Shown: in pieces, positions 18,378 to 25,613 of the stretch
How positions within the stretch are numbered: position 1 is the first letter of the stretch
Layout: each line of letters begins with the position of its first letter
Source: Alistipes sp.
GTDB lineage: Bacteria; Bacteroidota; Bacteroidia; Bacteroidales; Rikenellaceae
Assembly: GCA_017547175.1 (NCBI GenBank)
Contig: JAFYQI010000003.1
Location: 1 to 64,000 of the forward strand
DNA: 64,000 nucleotides
Direction of reading: 5' to 3'
Notes under the pieces: generated by a model
Told to the model about the DNA's origin: nothing
Seen by the model: the letters and a program-made list of their open reading frames with translations, nothing else
The model's database searches: none
Position numbers and translations under genes: made by a program

Positions 18378-19268
18378 ATGTACCGACTGACGCTCGTTAT
18401 CCCGACCTACAACCGCTCGCAGGAGTTGGTGCATGCCCTGCACTCGGTGGCCGCGCAAACACTCGACCCCGCGTTGTGGGAGTGTCTGATTATCGACAAC
18501 GCCTCGACGGATGACACGGCCGAAGCGGTGGCCCGCTTTGCCGAAGAGCACCCTACGCTCCACATACGTCGTGTCGTGGAGCCCCACGCAGGCGTCTCGC
18601 ACGCCCGCAATCGCGGCTTGCTGGAGGCAACGACCGACCTGATCGTCTCGATTGACGACGACGAGCGCATCAACCCCGAATTCCTCGGTGCCTACCTCGA
18701 CTTCTTCGACAGCCACCCCGAGGCCAACATTGCCGGTGGTCGCATCATTGCCGAGTACCCCTCGGGCCGTCCCTTGTGGATGAGTCGCTGGCTCGAACGC
18801 CCCATTGCCAACCCCATGGACCACGGACAGGAGGTGCGTCCCTTCCCCAAAGGTTCACTCCCCGGTGGTGGAAATATGGGCTTTCGCCGAGAGGTCGCCC
18901 TGCGCTACGGCTTTGATACGCAGTTGGGCCGTGTGGGCGGCAAACTGATTGGCGGCGAGGAGAACGATTTCTTCCTGCGCCTCAAAGAGGCCGGCGAAGT
19001 GCTCTGGTACCTCCCCCAAGCGATCATGTGGCACATCATCCCCCCTGCGAAGCTCACCACGGCCTACATAGACCGCCTGAGCTACCACATCGGCATCAGC
19101 CAACGTCGTCGTGCCCTCCGTCGCGGAGAGCTGACCATGGCCTGCACCAAGGAGCTGATGAAGTGGGTGGCCACGATGCTGCTCGTTGTCACGATGCACC
19201 CACGCCAATGGCTGCGCGTGGTTCGCATGCGCCGCGAGATCAGCCGCGGACTCTTCACCCGCGAGTAA
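18378..19268 (+). CDS. Family 2 glycosyltransferase
   Basis: 296 residues with a GT-A fold. The N-terminus LVIPTYNRSQELVHAL, the nucleotide-sugar Asp region IIDNASTDDT, and a metal-binding SIDDDERINPE near residue 95 are characteristic of GT2. GGGNMGFRREV and GGEENDFFLRL follow as the acceptor-side motifs. A C-terminal hydrophobic stretch (MLLVVTMHPRQW) may anchor it to the membrane. The sugar and acceptor are unknown; a role in surface glycan synthesis is an inference from the family. It is the last gene of the run started by the glutaminyl cyclase gene. Confidence 0.9.
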   Translation: MYRLTLVIPTYNRSQELVHALHSVAAQTLDPALWECLIIDNASTDDTAEAVARFAEEHPTLHIRRVVEPHAGVSHARNRGLLEATTDLIVSIDDDERINPEFLGAYLDFFDSHPEANIAGGRIIAEYPSGRPLWMSRWLERPIANPMDHGQEVRPFPKGSLPGGGNMGFRREVALRYGFDTQLGRVGGKLIGGEENDFFLRLKEAGEVLWYLPQAIMWHIIPPAKLTTAYIDRLSYHIGISQRRRALRRGELTMACTKELMKWVATMLLVVTMHPRQWLRVVRMRREISRGLFTRE

Positions 19269-19339
19269 AAGCTACGCTTTTGCCCCGCGCAAAGCACAAT
19301 TTAAGTATAAACGCGTATCCTCGAAGCAGGAAAAGTTAC

Positions 19340-19347
19340 TATCTTTG
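19340..19347 (+). promoter_or_regulatory. -7 box of the alpha-oxoamine synthase gene
   Basis: TATCTTTG at 19340-19347 is a perfect -7 match. The predicted leader to the ATG at 19420 is ~65 bases. No -33 TTG is evident at the right distance. Confidence 0.6.
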
Positions 19348-19419
19348 ATTGATGTATTGCCACCCATCATAGAGATGGCACAAAAAGAGCCGAAAACAAA
19401 CACTTAATACACAACAACT

Positions 19420-20691
19420 ATGGTAGATATTTTTGATCGCCTGGAAAAGAATGCCGGTGGCCCGATTGGCCAATATATGGGTATGGCACACGGTTACTAC
19501 GCCTTCCCGAAGCTGGAGGGTGAGATTGGTCCCCGCATGATATTCCGCGGCAAGGAGGTTCTCAACTGGAGTTTGAACAACTATCTGGGTCTGGCCAACC
19601 ACCCCGAGGTGCGCAAGGCCGATGCCGAAGGTGCTGCCAAATTTGGTATGGCAGCCCCGATGGGTGCCCGTATGATGAGCGGTCAAACGGTATATCATGA
19701 GCAGCTCGAGCGCGAGCTCTGCGCTTTTGTCGGTAAGGAGGATGCCTTCCTGCTGAACTTCGGCTACCAGGGTATGATCTCGATCATCGACTGCCTCCTC
19801 ACGCCGCGTGACGTGGTGGTGTACGATGCCGAGGCACACGCCTGCATCATCGACGGTCTGCGCATGCACAAGGGCAAGCGCTTCGTCTATGGCCACAACG
19901 ATATGGATTCGCTGCGTCTGCAGCTCAAGCACGCCACGGACCTCGCCGAGGAGCAGCGTGGTGGTGTGCTGGTGATCACCGAGGGTGTCTTTGGCATGAA
20001 GGGTGACCTGGGTAAGCTCGATGAGATCGTGGCGCTGAAGCAGGAGTTCCAGTTCCGTCTGCTGGTGGACGATGCTCACGGCTTCGGCACGATGGGTCCG
20101 AAGGGTCGCGGTACGGCTGCCCACTTCGGTGTCGTGGATGGTGTGGATGTACTCTTCAACACCTTTGCCAAGTCGATGGCCGGTATCGGTGCCTTCGTAG
20201 CCGGTCCGCGTTGGCTGATCAACCTCTTCCGTTACAACATGCGTTCGCAACTCTATGCCAAGTCGCTCCCGATGCCGATGGTAATCGGTGCACTGAAGCG
20301 TATGGACCTGATCCGCGAGCATCCCGAGTATCAGGAGAAATTGTGGGAGATCGTACGCGCCATGCAGTCGAAGCTCGTCGAGAACGGCTTCAATATCGGT
20401 GTGACAAATTCGCCCGTAACGCCCGTATTCCTCAAGGGTGGCGTACAGGAGGCTACGAACCTCGTGGTCGATCTGCGCGAAAACCATGGCATCTTCTGCT
20501 CGATGGTGATCTACCCCGTGATTCCGAAGGGCGAGATTATCCTGCGCATCATCCCCACGGCAGCTCACACGCTCGAGGATGTGGACTACACCATCAACGC
20601 CTTCAAGCTGGTACGCGAGAAGCTCGAGAACGGCACCTATGCTTCGATGCCGATTCCGATGCGTGCCGACGAGGGTTTCAAAGTGCGCTAA
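19420..20691 (+). CDS. Alpha-oxoamine synthase (serine palmitoyltransferase or cysteate acyltransferase type)
   Basis: 423 residues, PLP-dependent, cytoplasmic. It has the alpha-oxoamine synthase layout: NNYLGLANHPEV near 53, GARMMSGQT at 82-90, the PLP-stacking His140 in DAEAH, DDAHGFGTMG at 217-226, and the internal-aldimine Lys251 in NTFAKSMAGIGAF. The family joins an acyl thioester to an amino acid with loss of CO2. Bacteroidetes members make 3-ketosphinganine from serine; in Alistipes a homologue uses cysteate to start sulfonolipid synthesis. 2-amino-3-ketobutyrate ligase is a less likely alternative. It is a single gene with its own promoter and a strong terminator. The first ~45 residues are an extension typical of the Bacteroidetes form. 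Confidence 0.8.
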   Translation: MVDIFDRLEKNAGGPIGQYMGMAHGYYAFPKLEGEIGPRMIFRGKEVLNWSLNNYLGLANHPEVRKADAEGAAKFGMAAPMGARMMSGQTVYHEQLERELCAFVGKEDAFLLNFGYQGMISIIDCLLTPRDVVVYDAEAHACIIDGLRMHKGKRFVYGHNDMDSLRLQLKHATDLAEEQRGGVLVITEGVFGMKGDLGKLDEIVALKQEFQFRLLVDDAHGFGTMGPKGRGTAAHFGVVDGVDVLFNTFAKSMAGIGAFVAGPRWLINLFRYNMRSQLYAKSLPMPMVIGALKRMDLIREHPEYQEKLWEIVRAMQSKLVENGFNIGVTNSPVTPVFLKGGVQEATNLVVDLRENHGIFCSMVIYPVIPKGEIILRIIPTAAHTLEDVDYTINAFKLVREKLENGTYASMPIPMRADEGFKVR

Positions 20692-20720
20692 CCCGCTGAG
20701 CCGAGTGCTCACAACAGATA

Positions 20721-20766
20721 AGGAGGCTGTCCGATATGCAATCGTGACAGCCTCCTCGCTTTATTT
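20721..20766 (+). terminator. Intrinsic terminator of the alpha-oxoamine synthase gene
   Basis: A perfect 11-bp stem AGGAGGCTGTC (20721-20731) / GACAGCCTCCT (20746-20756) is followed by a T-rich tail. Confidence 0.85.
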
Positions 20767-20803
20767 TCCCTCACTACTCACACACCCTTTTTAGGGCCAT
20801 GCC

Positions 20804-20834
20804 ACAAAAAAAGGCATCCAACATGGGATGCCTT
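20804..20834 (-). terminator. Intrinsic terminator of rpsT (minus strand)
   Basis: AAGGCATCC (20811-20819) pairs with GGATGCCTT (20826-20834); on the minus strand a run of T follows (20804-20812). It lies 26 bases after the rpsT stop. Confidence 0.85.
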
Positions 20835-20859
20835 TAATTTTGCTCGAATGTCAACTCGA

Positions 20860-21111
20860 TTAGAGCGAGTTTACGTGGAGCTGAGCAGCGCTCTTCAGGT
20901 TACCTGCCTTGTTCTTGTGGATAATGTTGAGCTTAGCAATCTTATCCAACAGAGCGGTTACCTTCGGGAGCAGAGCCTCAGCGGCGCTCTTATCGGTCGT
21001 GTTGCGCAGAGCCTTCACGGCGTTGCGGGTCGTCTTGTGGAACAGACGGTTGTGTGCGCGCTTCGTAGCGGTCTGGCGAATGCGCTTCTTCGAAGACTTA
21101 TGGTTTGCCAT
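20860..21111 (-). CDS. rpsT: 30S ribosomal protein S20
   Basis: 83 residues, highly basic and helical, the normal length of S20. The family start MANHKSSKKRIRQTATKRAH and the central NRLFHKTTRNAVKAL are recognisable, as is the NIIHKNKAGNLKSA segment. S20 binds 16S rRNA near helix 44 during small-subunit assembly. tRNA-Glu lies 166 bases upstream on the same strand, and I see no separate TAnnTTTG box in that gap, so the two may share a transcript. A terminator follows. Confidence 0.97.
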   Translation of the reverse strand: MANHKSSKKRIRQTATKRAHNRLFHKTTRNAVKALRNTTDKSAAEALLPKVTALLDKIAKLNIIHKNKAGNLKSAAQLHVNSL

Positions 21112-21277
21112 AATCTGATTAAATGTTTTTTATTTTTAACTTTTGTAGTTTACCTGTTTGTTGCGAAGAGCTTTGTTGCAGTAGTGCGCTCCCTGGCGCC
21201 CTCTCCCGACTACCATCACGGCCTTGACCGCGTTTGGATAGGCTTTTGGCCCGCTCCGTAGTGATATCTCACCCGTG

Positions 21278-21349
21278 TAGCCCATAGGAGAGTCGAACTC
21301 CTCTTTCAAGAATGAAAATCTTGCGTCCTAACCGATAGACGAATGGGCC
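21278..21349 (-). tRNA. tRNA-Glu (anticodon UUC)
   Basis: The minus strand gives a full cloverleaf beginning GGCCCATTCGTCTATC. The anticodon stem is CAAGA/TCTTG with the loop TTTTCAT (anticodon TTC). The T arm contains GTTCGACTC, and the acceptor closes with TGGGCT and discriminator A. CCA is not encoded. The first acceptor pair is G-U. Confidence 0.95.
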
Positions 21350-21388
21350 TTACCGCTATTTGGCGCATAATGCGCTACTTTAGCGGTG

Positions 21389-21418
21389 CAAAGGTAAACA
21401 AAAAAAGGAGTTTGACAA
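21389..21418 (-). promoter_or_regulatory. Promoter of tRNA-Glu
   Basis: On the minus strand TACCTTTG (21396-21389) is preceded by TTG (21418-21416) at a spacing of 19. The predicted start lies about 35 bases before the tRNA. Confidence 0.8.
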
Positions 21419-21602
21419 AAAAAACCGAGGAAAAATGTGCGAATAAGTGCGAAAAGGGACTCTACATCCCCCTGACCTGCTTGCAGATTGCTATTCAGGG
21501 GATCGCCGTTTGGTCGGCGTGCGGCTTTTCGTCTTCACAGCCACGCCACAGCCCGCGCTACTTCGGCTCCCGCCAACGACATTGGGGACTAGCGGACACA
21601 AA
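21419..21602. other. Gene-free stretch upstream of tRNA-Glu
   Basis: It contains a 7-bp hairpin CCCCTGA/TCAGGGG (about 21470-21502) and a small GCCG/CGGC hairpin. I see no gene, promoter or known RNA here. Confidence 0.5.
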
Positions 21603-21632
21603 AGAGGAGCAATTCGTCCGAATCACCCCTCT
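21603..21632 (-). terminator. Terminator behind the sigma factor and 47-residue ORF
   Basis: A 14-bp stem with three G-U pairs on the minus strand (arms 21632-21619 and 21616-21603) has a 2-base apex and is followed by TTTTGTG. It lies 18 bases after the small ORF's stop. Confidence 0.7.
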
Positions 21633-21650
21633 CATCAAAAAATTAACCCT

Positions 21651-21794
21651 TTATATATCCCCTTCGCGTAGAACATCCGTAAGGTAGTGATGCAGCAAAA
21701 AGAGCTCGTGATCACCTTGAAAAACCTCACGCATTAAGAGTTCGTCGTCCTCAGAGATGGCATGTAACAATTTGTCGTGGTCGAAATCCTCCAT
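21651..21794 (-). CDS. Small acidic protein downstream of the ECF sigma factor
   Basis: 47 residues, starting MEDFDHDKLLHAIS and ending DVLREGDI. It is acidic, with 15 Asp/Glu against 4 Lys/Arg, and probably helical, with leucines spaced as in an amphipathic helix. It lies 67 bases after the sigma factor stop on the same strand, and the shared terminator comes just after it; both support its being real. I do not recognise the family. Sigma operons often carry a small regulator, so an anti-sigma or accessory role is a guess from position only. It has no zinc-binding Cys/His motif and no membrane segment, so it is not a classical anti-sigma factor. Confidence 0.55.
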   Translation of the reverse strand: MEDFDHDKLLHAISEDDELLMREVFQGDHELFLLHHYLTDVLREGDI

Positions 21795-21861
21795 AGGCAG
21801 ATGCGTTTTAAGTTCTTTACACCTCTATAACGCATCCGATGGTTGAGTTATTGTGCAGACA

Positions 21862-22446
21862 CTAACTCAAAACCATCTTTTTTTCCTGAATCAGACGACG
21901 CAGGTTGATCAACGCATAACGCATGCGTCCCAAGGCAGTGTTGACGCTCACATCGGTCTGCTCGGCAATCTCCTTGAAGGTCAGGTTGGCGTAATAGCGC
22001 ATCTTGACCACCTCACGTTGCTCGGCGGGAAGCTCCTCGACAAGGGCACGCAGATCGGCGGCAATCTGCTCGCTTACCATACGATCCTCGATGGTCGGCT
22101 CGGCAAAGCGCAACGTTCCCAACACATCGTAGCCGGCATCGGCTTCGGTGATCTGCTTCTGTTGTTTCTGCTGACGGAAATAGTCGATGACCTGATTGTG
22201 TGCAATGCGCAACACCCACGAGAGGAACTTGCCGCTATCGACATAGCGTCCCTCGTCAATGACGCGGACAACTTTAATAAAGGTCTCCTGGAGAATGTCG
22301 TCGGCCAAATCACGATCTTTCACCATCATACGGATATAATCACGTACACGGCGGCTGTGACGGTCGATAAGCTGCGAAATGGCACTCTGATCACCTGCAA
22401 GGTACTGACCGAGCAATGCGCGGTCACTCTGTACTTGAGCGTTCAT
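21862..22446 (-). CDS. ECF-type RNA polymerase sigma-70 factor
   Basis: 194 residues, with sigma region 2 (residues ~20-95; DRDLADDILQETFIKV and SWVLRIAHNQVIDYFR) and region 4 (~130-185; LPAEQREVVKMRYYANLTFKEIAE and a helix-turn-helix VSVNTALGRMRYALINL). It directs core RNA polymerase to its own promoter class. Between regions 2 and 4 is a Gln/Lys-rich linker. No FecR-type anti-sigma or TonB receptor is adjacent, unlike most Bacteroidetes ECF loci, so it is likely a stand-alone regulator, perhaps of general stress or envelope functions (inference). Only the 47-residue ORF shares its operon. Confidence 0.92.
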   Translation of the reverse strand: MNAQVQSDRALLGQYLAGDQSAISQLIDRHSRRVRDYIRMMVKDRDLADDILQETFIKVVRVIDEGRYVDSGKFLSWVLRIAHNQVIDYFRQQKQQKQITEADAGYDVLGTLRFAEPTIEDRMVSEQIAADLRALVEELPAEQREVVKMRYYANLTFKEIAEQTDVSVNTALGRMRYALINLRRLIQEKKMVLS

Positions 22447-22790
22447 ACTCTTTTCTATTTAAGGGTTAAAAGAGTAGAGTTTTCTCGATAGGCAATCTTT
22501 TTTAGTGCGTAAAGCGGTGAATAAATTGGTTTTCGCAAGCCCTTTTGGCTTTGATTTCGATTGCAAGATACGGATTCTTTTTCGATTCTCCAAATTTGCG
22601 TCATCGGCTCCACGGTTGGTTTGTACTCCATAAACAGCCTCTACAAGGGGCAAATACCGTGCCACAGCGGGCTGTAAGGGCGTTTTGGGGTAATAACGGA
22701 GTAGAACCTCCTCGTCGGGTGAATCGCCCAAAGAGGCGGGTGAAAATTTCGGTTTTTAGCCTATGTTTTCGTAAAAATGACAAAAAAAAA
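22447..22790. other. Gene-free stretch upstream of the sigma factor gene
   Basis: A possible but imperfect promoter for the sigma gene is TATCTTGC (minus strand, 22570-22563) with a TTG 20 bases upstream. A 90-codon minus-strand frame at 22459-22731 has no recognisable features and is probably chance. Confidence 0.4.
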
Positions 22791-22814
22791 CGGACACCCA
22801 TTTATGGATGTCCG
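22782..22814 (-). terminator. Intrinsic terminator behind the SGNH hydrolase gene
   Basis: CGGACACCCAT (22791-22801) pairs with ATGGATGTCCG (22804-22814) with one mismatch. On the minus strand nine T follow. It lies 164 bases after the SGNH stop. Confidence 0.75.
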
Positions 22815-22839
22815 CCTTATTCATTTGTGAGTTTATCAC

Positions 22840-22960
22840 CAAAACCCGAGGCGCTTAGAAGGCGAGGGATTTTTAGGCTTGTGAAGCCTGAGAAACCGCA
22901 GCATACTTGGGCGTATGTGAGGATTTCGAAGGCGAGCGTAACGCCAAAATCACCGCGTTA
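22840..22960 (-). repeat. Structured intergenic element in the 3' UTR of the SGNH gene
   Basis: Three short hairpins stand in a row: AGGCTT-gtg-AAGCCT (22875-22889), CATAC/GTATG (22902-22917) and GGCG/CGCC (22931-22945). They are separated by GA-rich linkers, with a repeated ggcgag word. The sequence style resembles dispersed intergenic repeats that I recall from Bacteroidales genomes, but I cannot verify this here. Confidence 0.5.
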
Positions 22961-22977
22961 TATGCGCCGCATCAGTG

Positions 22978-23817
22978 CTACTCAAAATCTGCGGGATGTG
23001 CCAGGAGCTGATACATCAGCGCCTTGGCCATACGATACTGACCCTCGCTGTTGGGGTGCAGGCGATCCGTCTCCGCATCGCGGAAGTAGGGAGCATGCTC
23101 GTCCATCACGGGCATCAGGCCGCAGATCGAGTTCAGATCAATCACGGGAACGGCCCAGACGTTGGCAATCTCCTGGTAGATCTTCAGGTACTCCGAGAAG
23201 TAGATGCCGATCTTGTTCGAATAGCGATCATCGGGCTGACGACGGCCATTCGACTGGCTGACGAAGATGGCTCGGTGGATGGGCGTAAGGACGATGATCT
23301 GCTTGGTCGGGTAGTTCTTCTTGAGGAACTCCATCGCCTTATTGATGCGGCCGCAGACAGTCGCGTCGTCCATCACGGGGGTACGCTTCCAGCGGAACTC
23401 CTTCGTGCCATCGGGCATCACCTGGAGGTTTTCGGGCTCCTCAGTGTACCACTCACCGATCGGCACACCGGCATTGAAGTCGTTCGTACCGATAAAGATC
23501 AGGATGGCATCCACCTCCTGGCCCTGCTTGGCGATCATACGCTCGGCCTGGGGAATGATCTGGTGCCACTGGTTGCCGCTGATGCCATAGACCGTAGGCA
23601 CAATACCCAGCAACTCCTCCAGATATTGCCAATAGACCTGCTGTGTCTTGGTCTGACGCTCGTCGGTGATCGAGTCACCGAGGTAGGCAACACGCTTGCC
23701 GTACCACTGGTTCTGAATCGTGAGCTGCTTCGGCTCCTCCGTTTTCTTCTTGGCCTCGGCCGTGAGGGGCATCAAAAGCCCCAGAGCCAACACAAGGCAG
23801 ATCAGTTTGCGCATCAT
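22978..23817 (-). CDS. SGNH/GDSL-family hydrolase, secreted
   Basis: 279 residues. A signal peptide (residues 1-22, ending TAEA) is followed by an SGNH esterase fold: block I AYLGDSITD, block II Gly in YGISGNQWH, block III FIGTNDFNAG, and block V DRLHPNSEG with the catalytic Asp/His. The family deacylates carbohydrates, lipids or peptidoglycan; the long insert around residues 120-160 and polar surface residues fit carbohydrate esterases, but the substrate is unknown. The gene starts 32 bases after proS on the same strand and probably shares its transcript. A second, different SGNH enzyme lies at 60745. Confidence 0.87.
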   Translation of the reverse strand: MMRKLICLVLALGLLMPLTAEAKKKTEEPKQLTIQNQWYGKRVAYLGDSITDERQTKTQQVYWQYLEELLGIVPTVYGISGNQWHQIIPQAERMIAKQGQEVDAILIFIGTNDFNAGVPIGEWYTEEPENLQVMPDGTKEFRWKRTPVMDDATVCGRINKAMEFLKKNYPTKQIIVLTPIHRAIFVSQSNGRRQPDDRYSNKIGIYFSEYLKIYQEIANVWAVPVIDLNSICGLMPVMDEHAPYFRDAETDRLHPNSEGQYRMAKALMYQLLAHPADFE

Positions 23818-23849
23818 CGTTGTCAGGTTAGTTGGTTGTGAATTGCGGT

Positions 23850-25334
23850 TTAGTAGCTACGTGCAAAGAGTACGCGGCGGTGCGACGGCTTGCCCGAGAA
23901 GATGCAGACACCCTCCTCCTCAACCGCGTCGAGCGGGATACAGCGGATCGTCGCCTTCGTAGCCTCCTTGATGGCCACCTCAGTCTCTACCGTACCATCC
24001 CAGTGGGCCGAAATGAATCCGCCCTTCTCATCGAGCACGCGCTTGAAGTCCTCCCACGTGTCGACCTTCGTGATCATCGAGTTGCGGTAATCGAGCGCCT
24101 TCTGGAAGATACCCTGCTGGATATCGGTCATCAGCTGCTCAACGAGATCCTCCAGACCCTCCTGCGAAACGGTCTGCTTCTCAAGCGTATCGCGACGCAC
24201 GAGCTCAATCGTGCCGTTCTCCATATCGCGGCCACCCATTGCCAGACGCACGGGCACACCCTTCAACTCATACTCGGCGAACTTGAAGCCCGGACGTACG
24301 TTGTCGCGGTCGTCGATCTTAACGCTGATACCGCGCTTCTTGAGCTCGGCAGCGATCGTATCGAAACGCTCGCAAATGGCAGCTAGCTGCTCGGCCGACT
24401 TGTAGATGGGCACCATCACCACCTGGATCGGGGCAAGCTTCGGAGGCAGCACCAGACCGTTGTTGTCCGAGTGAGCCATGATCAGGGCACCCATCAGACG
24501 GGTCGAAACACCCCACGAGGTGGCCCATACATACTCCTGCTTACCCTCCTTGTTGACATACTGCACATCGAAAGCCTTGGCAAAGTTCTGACCCAGGAAG
24601 TGCGACGTACCGCTCTGCAGCGCCTTACCGTCCTGCATCAGTGCCTCGATCGTCAACGTATCCTCGGCACCGGCGAAACGCTCGTTGGGTGACTTGTGAC
24701 CCACCACTACGGGCAGAGCCATCCAGTCCTGCGCAAACGTCTCGTAAACGTGTACCATCTTCTCAGCCTCCTCGATCGCCTCCTCGCGCGTAGCGTGTGC
24801 CGTGTGGCCCTCCTGCCAGAGGAACTCGGCCGTACGCAGGAACAGACGCGTACGCATCTCCCAGCGTACTACGTTGGCCCACTGGTTGCACAGAATCGGC
24901 AGGTCGCGGTACGACTGGATCCAGTTCTTGTAGGTATTCCAGATGATGGTCTCCGACGTCGGACGCACGATGAGCTCCTCCTCGAGCTTGGCGGCGGGAT
25001 CAACCACCACACCCTTGCCCTCGGGATCGTTCTTCAGACGGTAGTGGGTCACCACCGCACACTCCTTGGCGAAGCCCTCCACGTGGTTGGCCTCACGCGA
25101 GAAGAACAACTTGGGGATAAAGAGGGGGAAGTAGGCGTTCTGGTGGCCCGTCTCCTTGAACATCTTGTCCAGAGCCTCGTGCATCTTCTCCCAGATGGCG
25201 TAGCCGTAGGGCTTGATCACCATACAACCGCGCACGGCGGAGTTCTCGGCCAGACCGGCCTTCATCACCAGATCGTTATACCATTGCGAATAGTTCTCGT
25301 CCGACTTGGTCAGATCTTTCAGTTCTTTTGCCAT
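23850..25334 (-). CDS. proS: Prolyl-tRNA synthetase
   Basis: 494 residues, class II aminoacyl-tRNA synthetase of the archaeal/eukaryotic-like ProS type without the bacterial editing insertion. Class II motif 2 ([20 protein letters not shown]) and [16 protein letters not shown] are clear, as are the GHTAHAT loop and the C-terminal anticodon-binding and zinc-type domain ending VLFARSY. It charges tRNA-Pro with proline in the cytoplasm. The C-terminal Cys pattern typical of this type is reduced to one Cys (VCIFSGKPS), so zinc may be absent. It has its own promoter ~50 bases upstream. Confidence 0.97.
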   Translation of the reverse strand: MAKELKDLTKSDENYSQWYNDLVMKAGLAENSAVRGCMVIKPYGYAIWEKMHEALDKMFKETGHQNAYFPLFIPKLFFSREANHVEGFAKECAVVTHYRLKNDPEGKGVVVDPAAKLEEELIVRPTSETIIWNTYKNWIQSYRDLPILCNQWANVVRWEMRTRLFLRTAEFLWQEGHTAHATREEAIEEAEKMVHVYETFAQDWMALPVVVGHKSPNERFAGAEDTLTIEALMQDGKALQSGTSHFLGQNFAKAFDVQYVNKEGKQEYVWATSWGVSTRLMGALIMAHSDNNGLVLPPKLAPIQVVMVPIYKSAEQLAAICERFDTIAAELKKRGISVKIDDRDNVRPGFKFAEYELKGVPVRLAMGGRDMENGTIELVRRDTLEKQTVSQEGLEDLVEQLMTDIQQGIFQKALDYRNSMITKVDTWEDFKRVLDEKGGFISAHWDGTVETEVAIKEATKATIRCIPLDAVEEEGVCIFSGKPSHRRVLFARSY

Positions 25335-25378
25335 AGTGTATGTTGTTATTTTTTTGAATTAGCTTCTATTTCAACTTA

Positions 25379-25407
25379 CAAAGATACGAAAACGAATGAA
25401 GAATCAA
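25379..25407 (-). promoter_or_regulatory. Promoter of proS
   Basis: On the minus strand TATCTTTG (25386-25379) has a TTG (25407-25405) 18 bases upstream. Confidence 0.75.
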
Positions 25408-25554
25408 AAAATAATCCTTAAAAATCAGGAACTATGGGGCCTTTAAGACCTATAAGCAAGGTCGAGACCCCATAGGCCGTATAGCTCTCATAGGTCATCT
25501 AGGACACTGCATCGCATCGCGCCACACACCCCTCGCGCCGTAACACTCCACCAT

Positions 25555-25587
25555 AAAAACGGGGTCATAGCCGAAGCTACAACCCCT
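25555..25587 (-). terminator. Terminator of the lipoprotein/OmpP1 operon
   Basis: GGGGT and TAGC (25561-25571) pair with GCTA and ACCCC around CGAA. On the minus strand the hairpin is followed by GTTTTTATGG. It lies 26 bases after the OmpP1-like gene. Confidence 0.7.
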
Positions 25588-25613
25588 ATTCTTAATTGTC
25601 AATGCTTAATTCA

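Noticed and set aside
22459-22731. 90-codon minus-strand frame upstream of the sigma gene
   Set aside because: No family resemblance, no promoter, and no signal peptide or hydrophobic core; probably chance.
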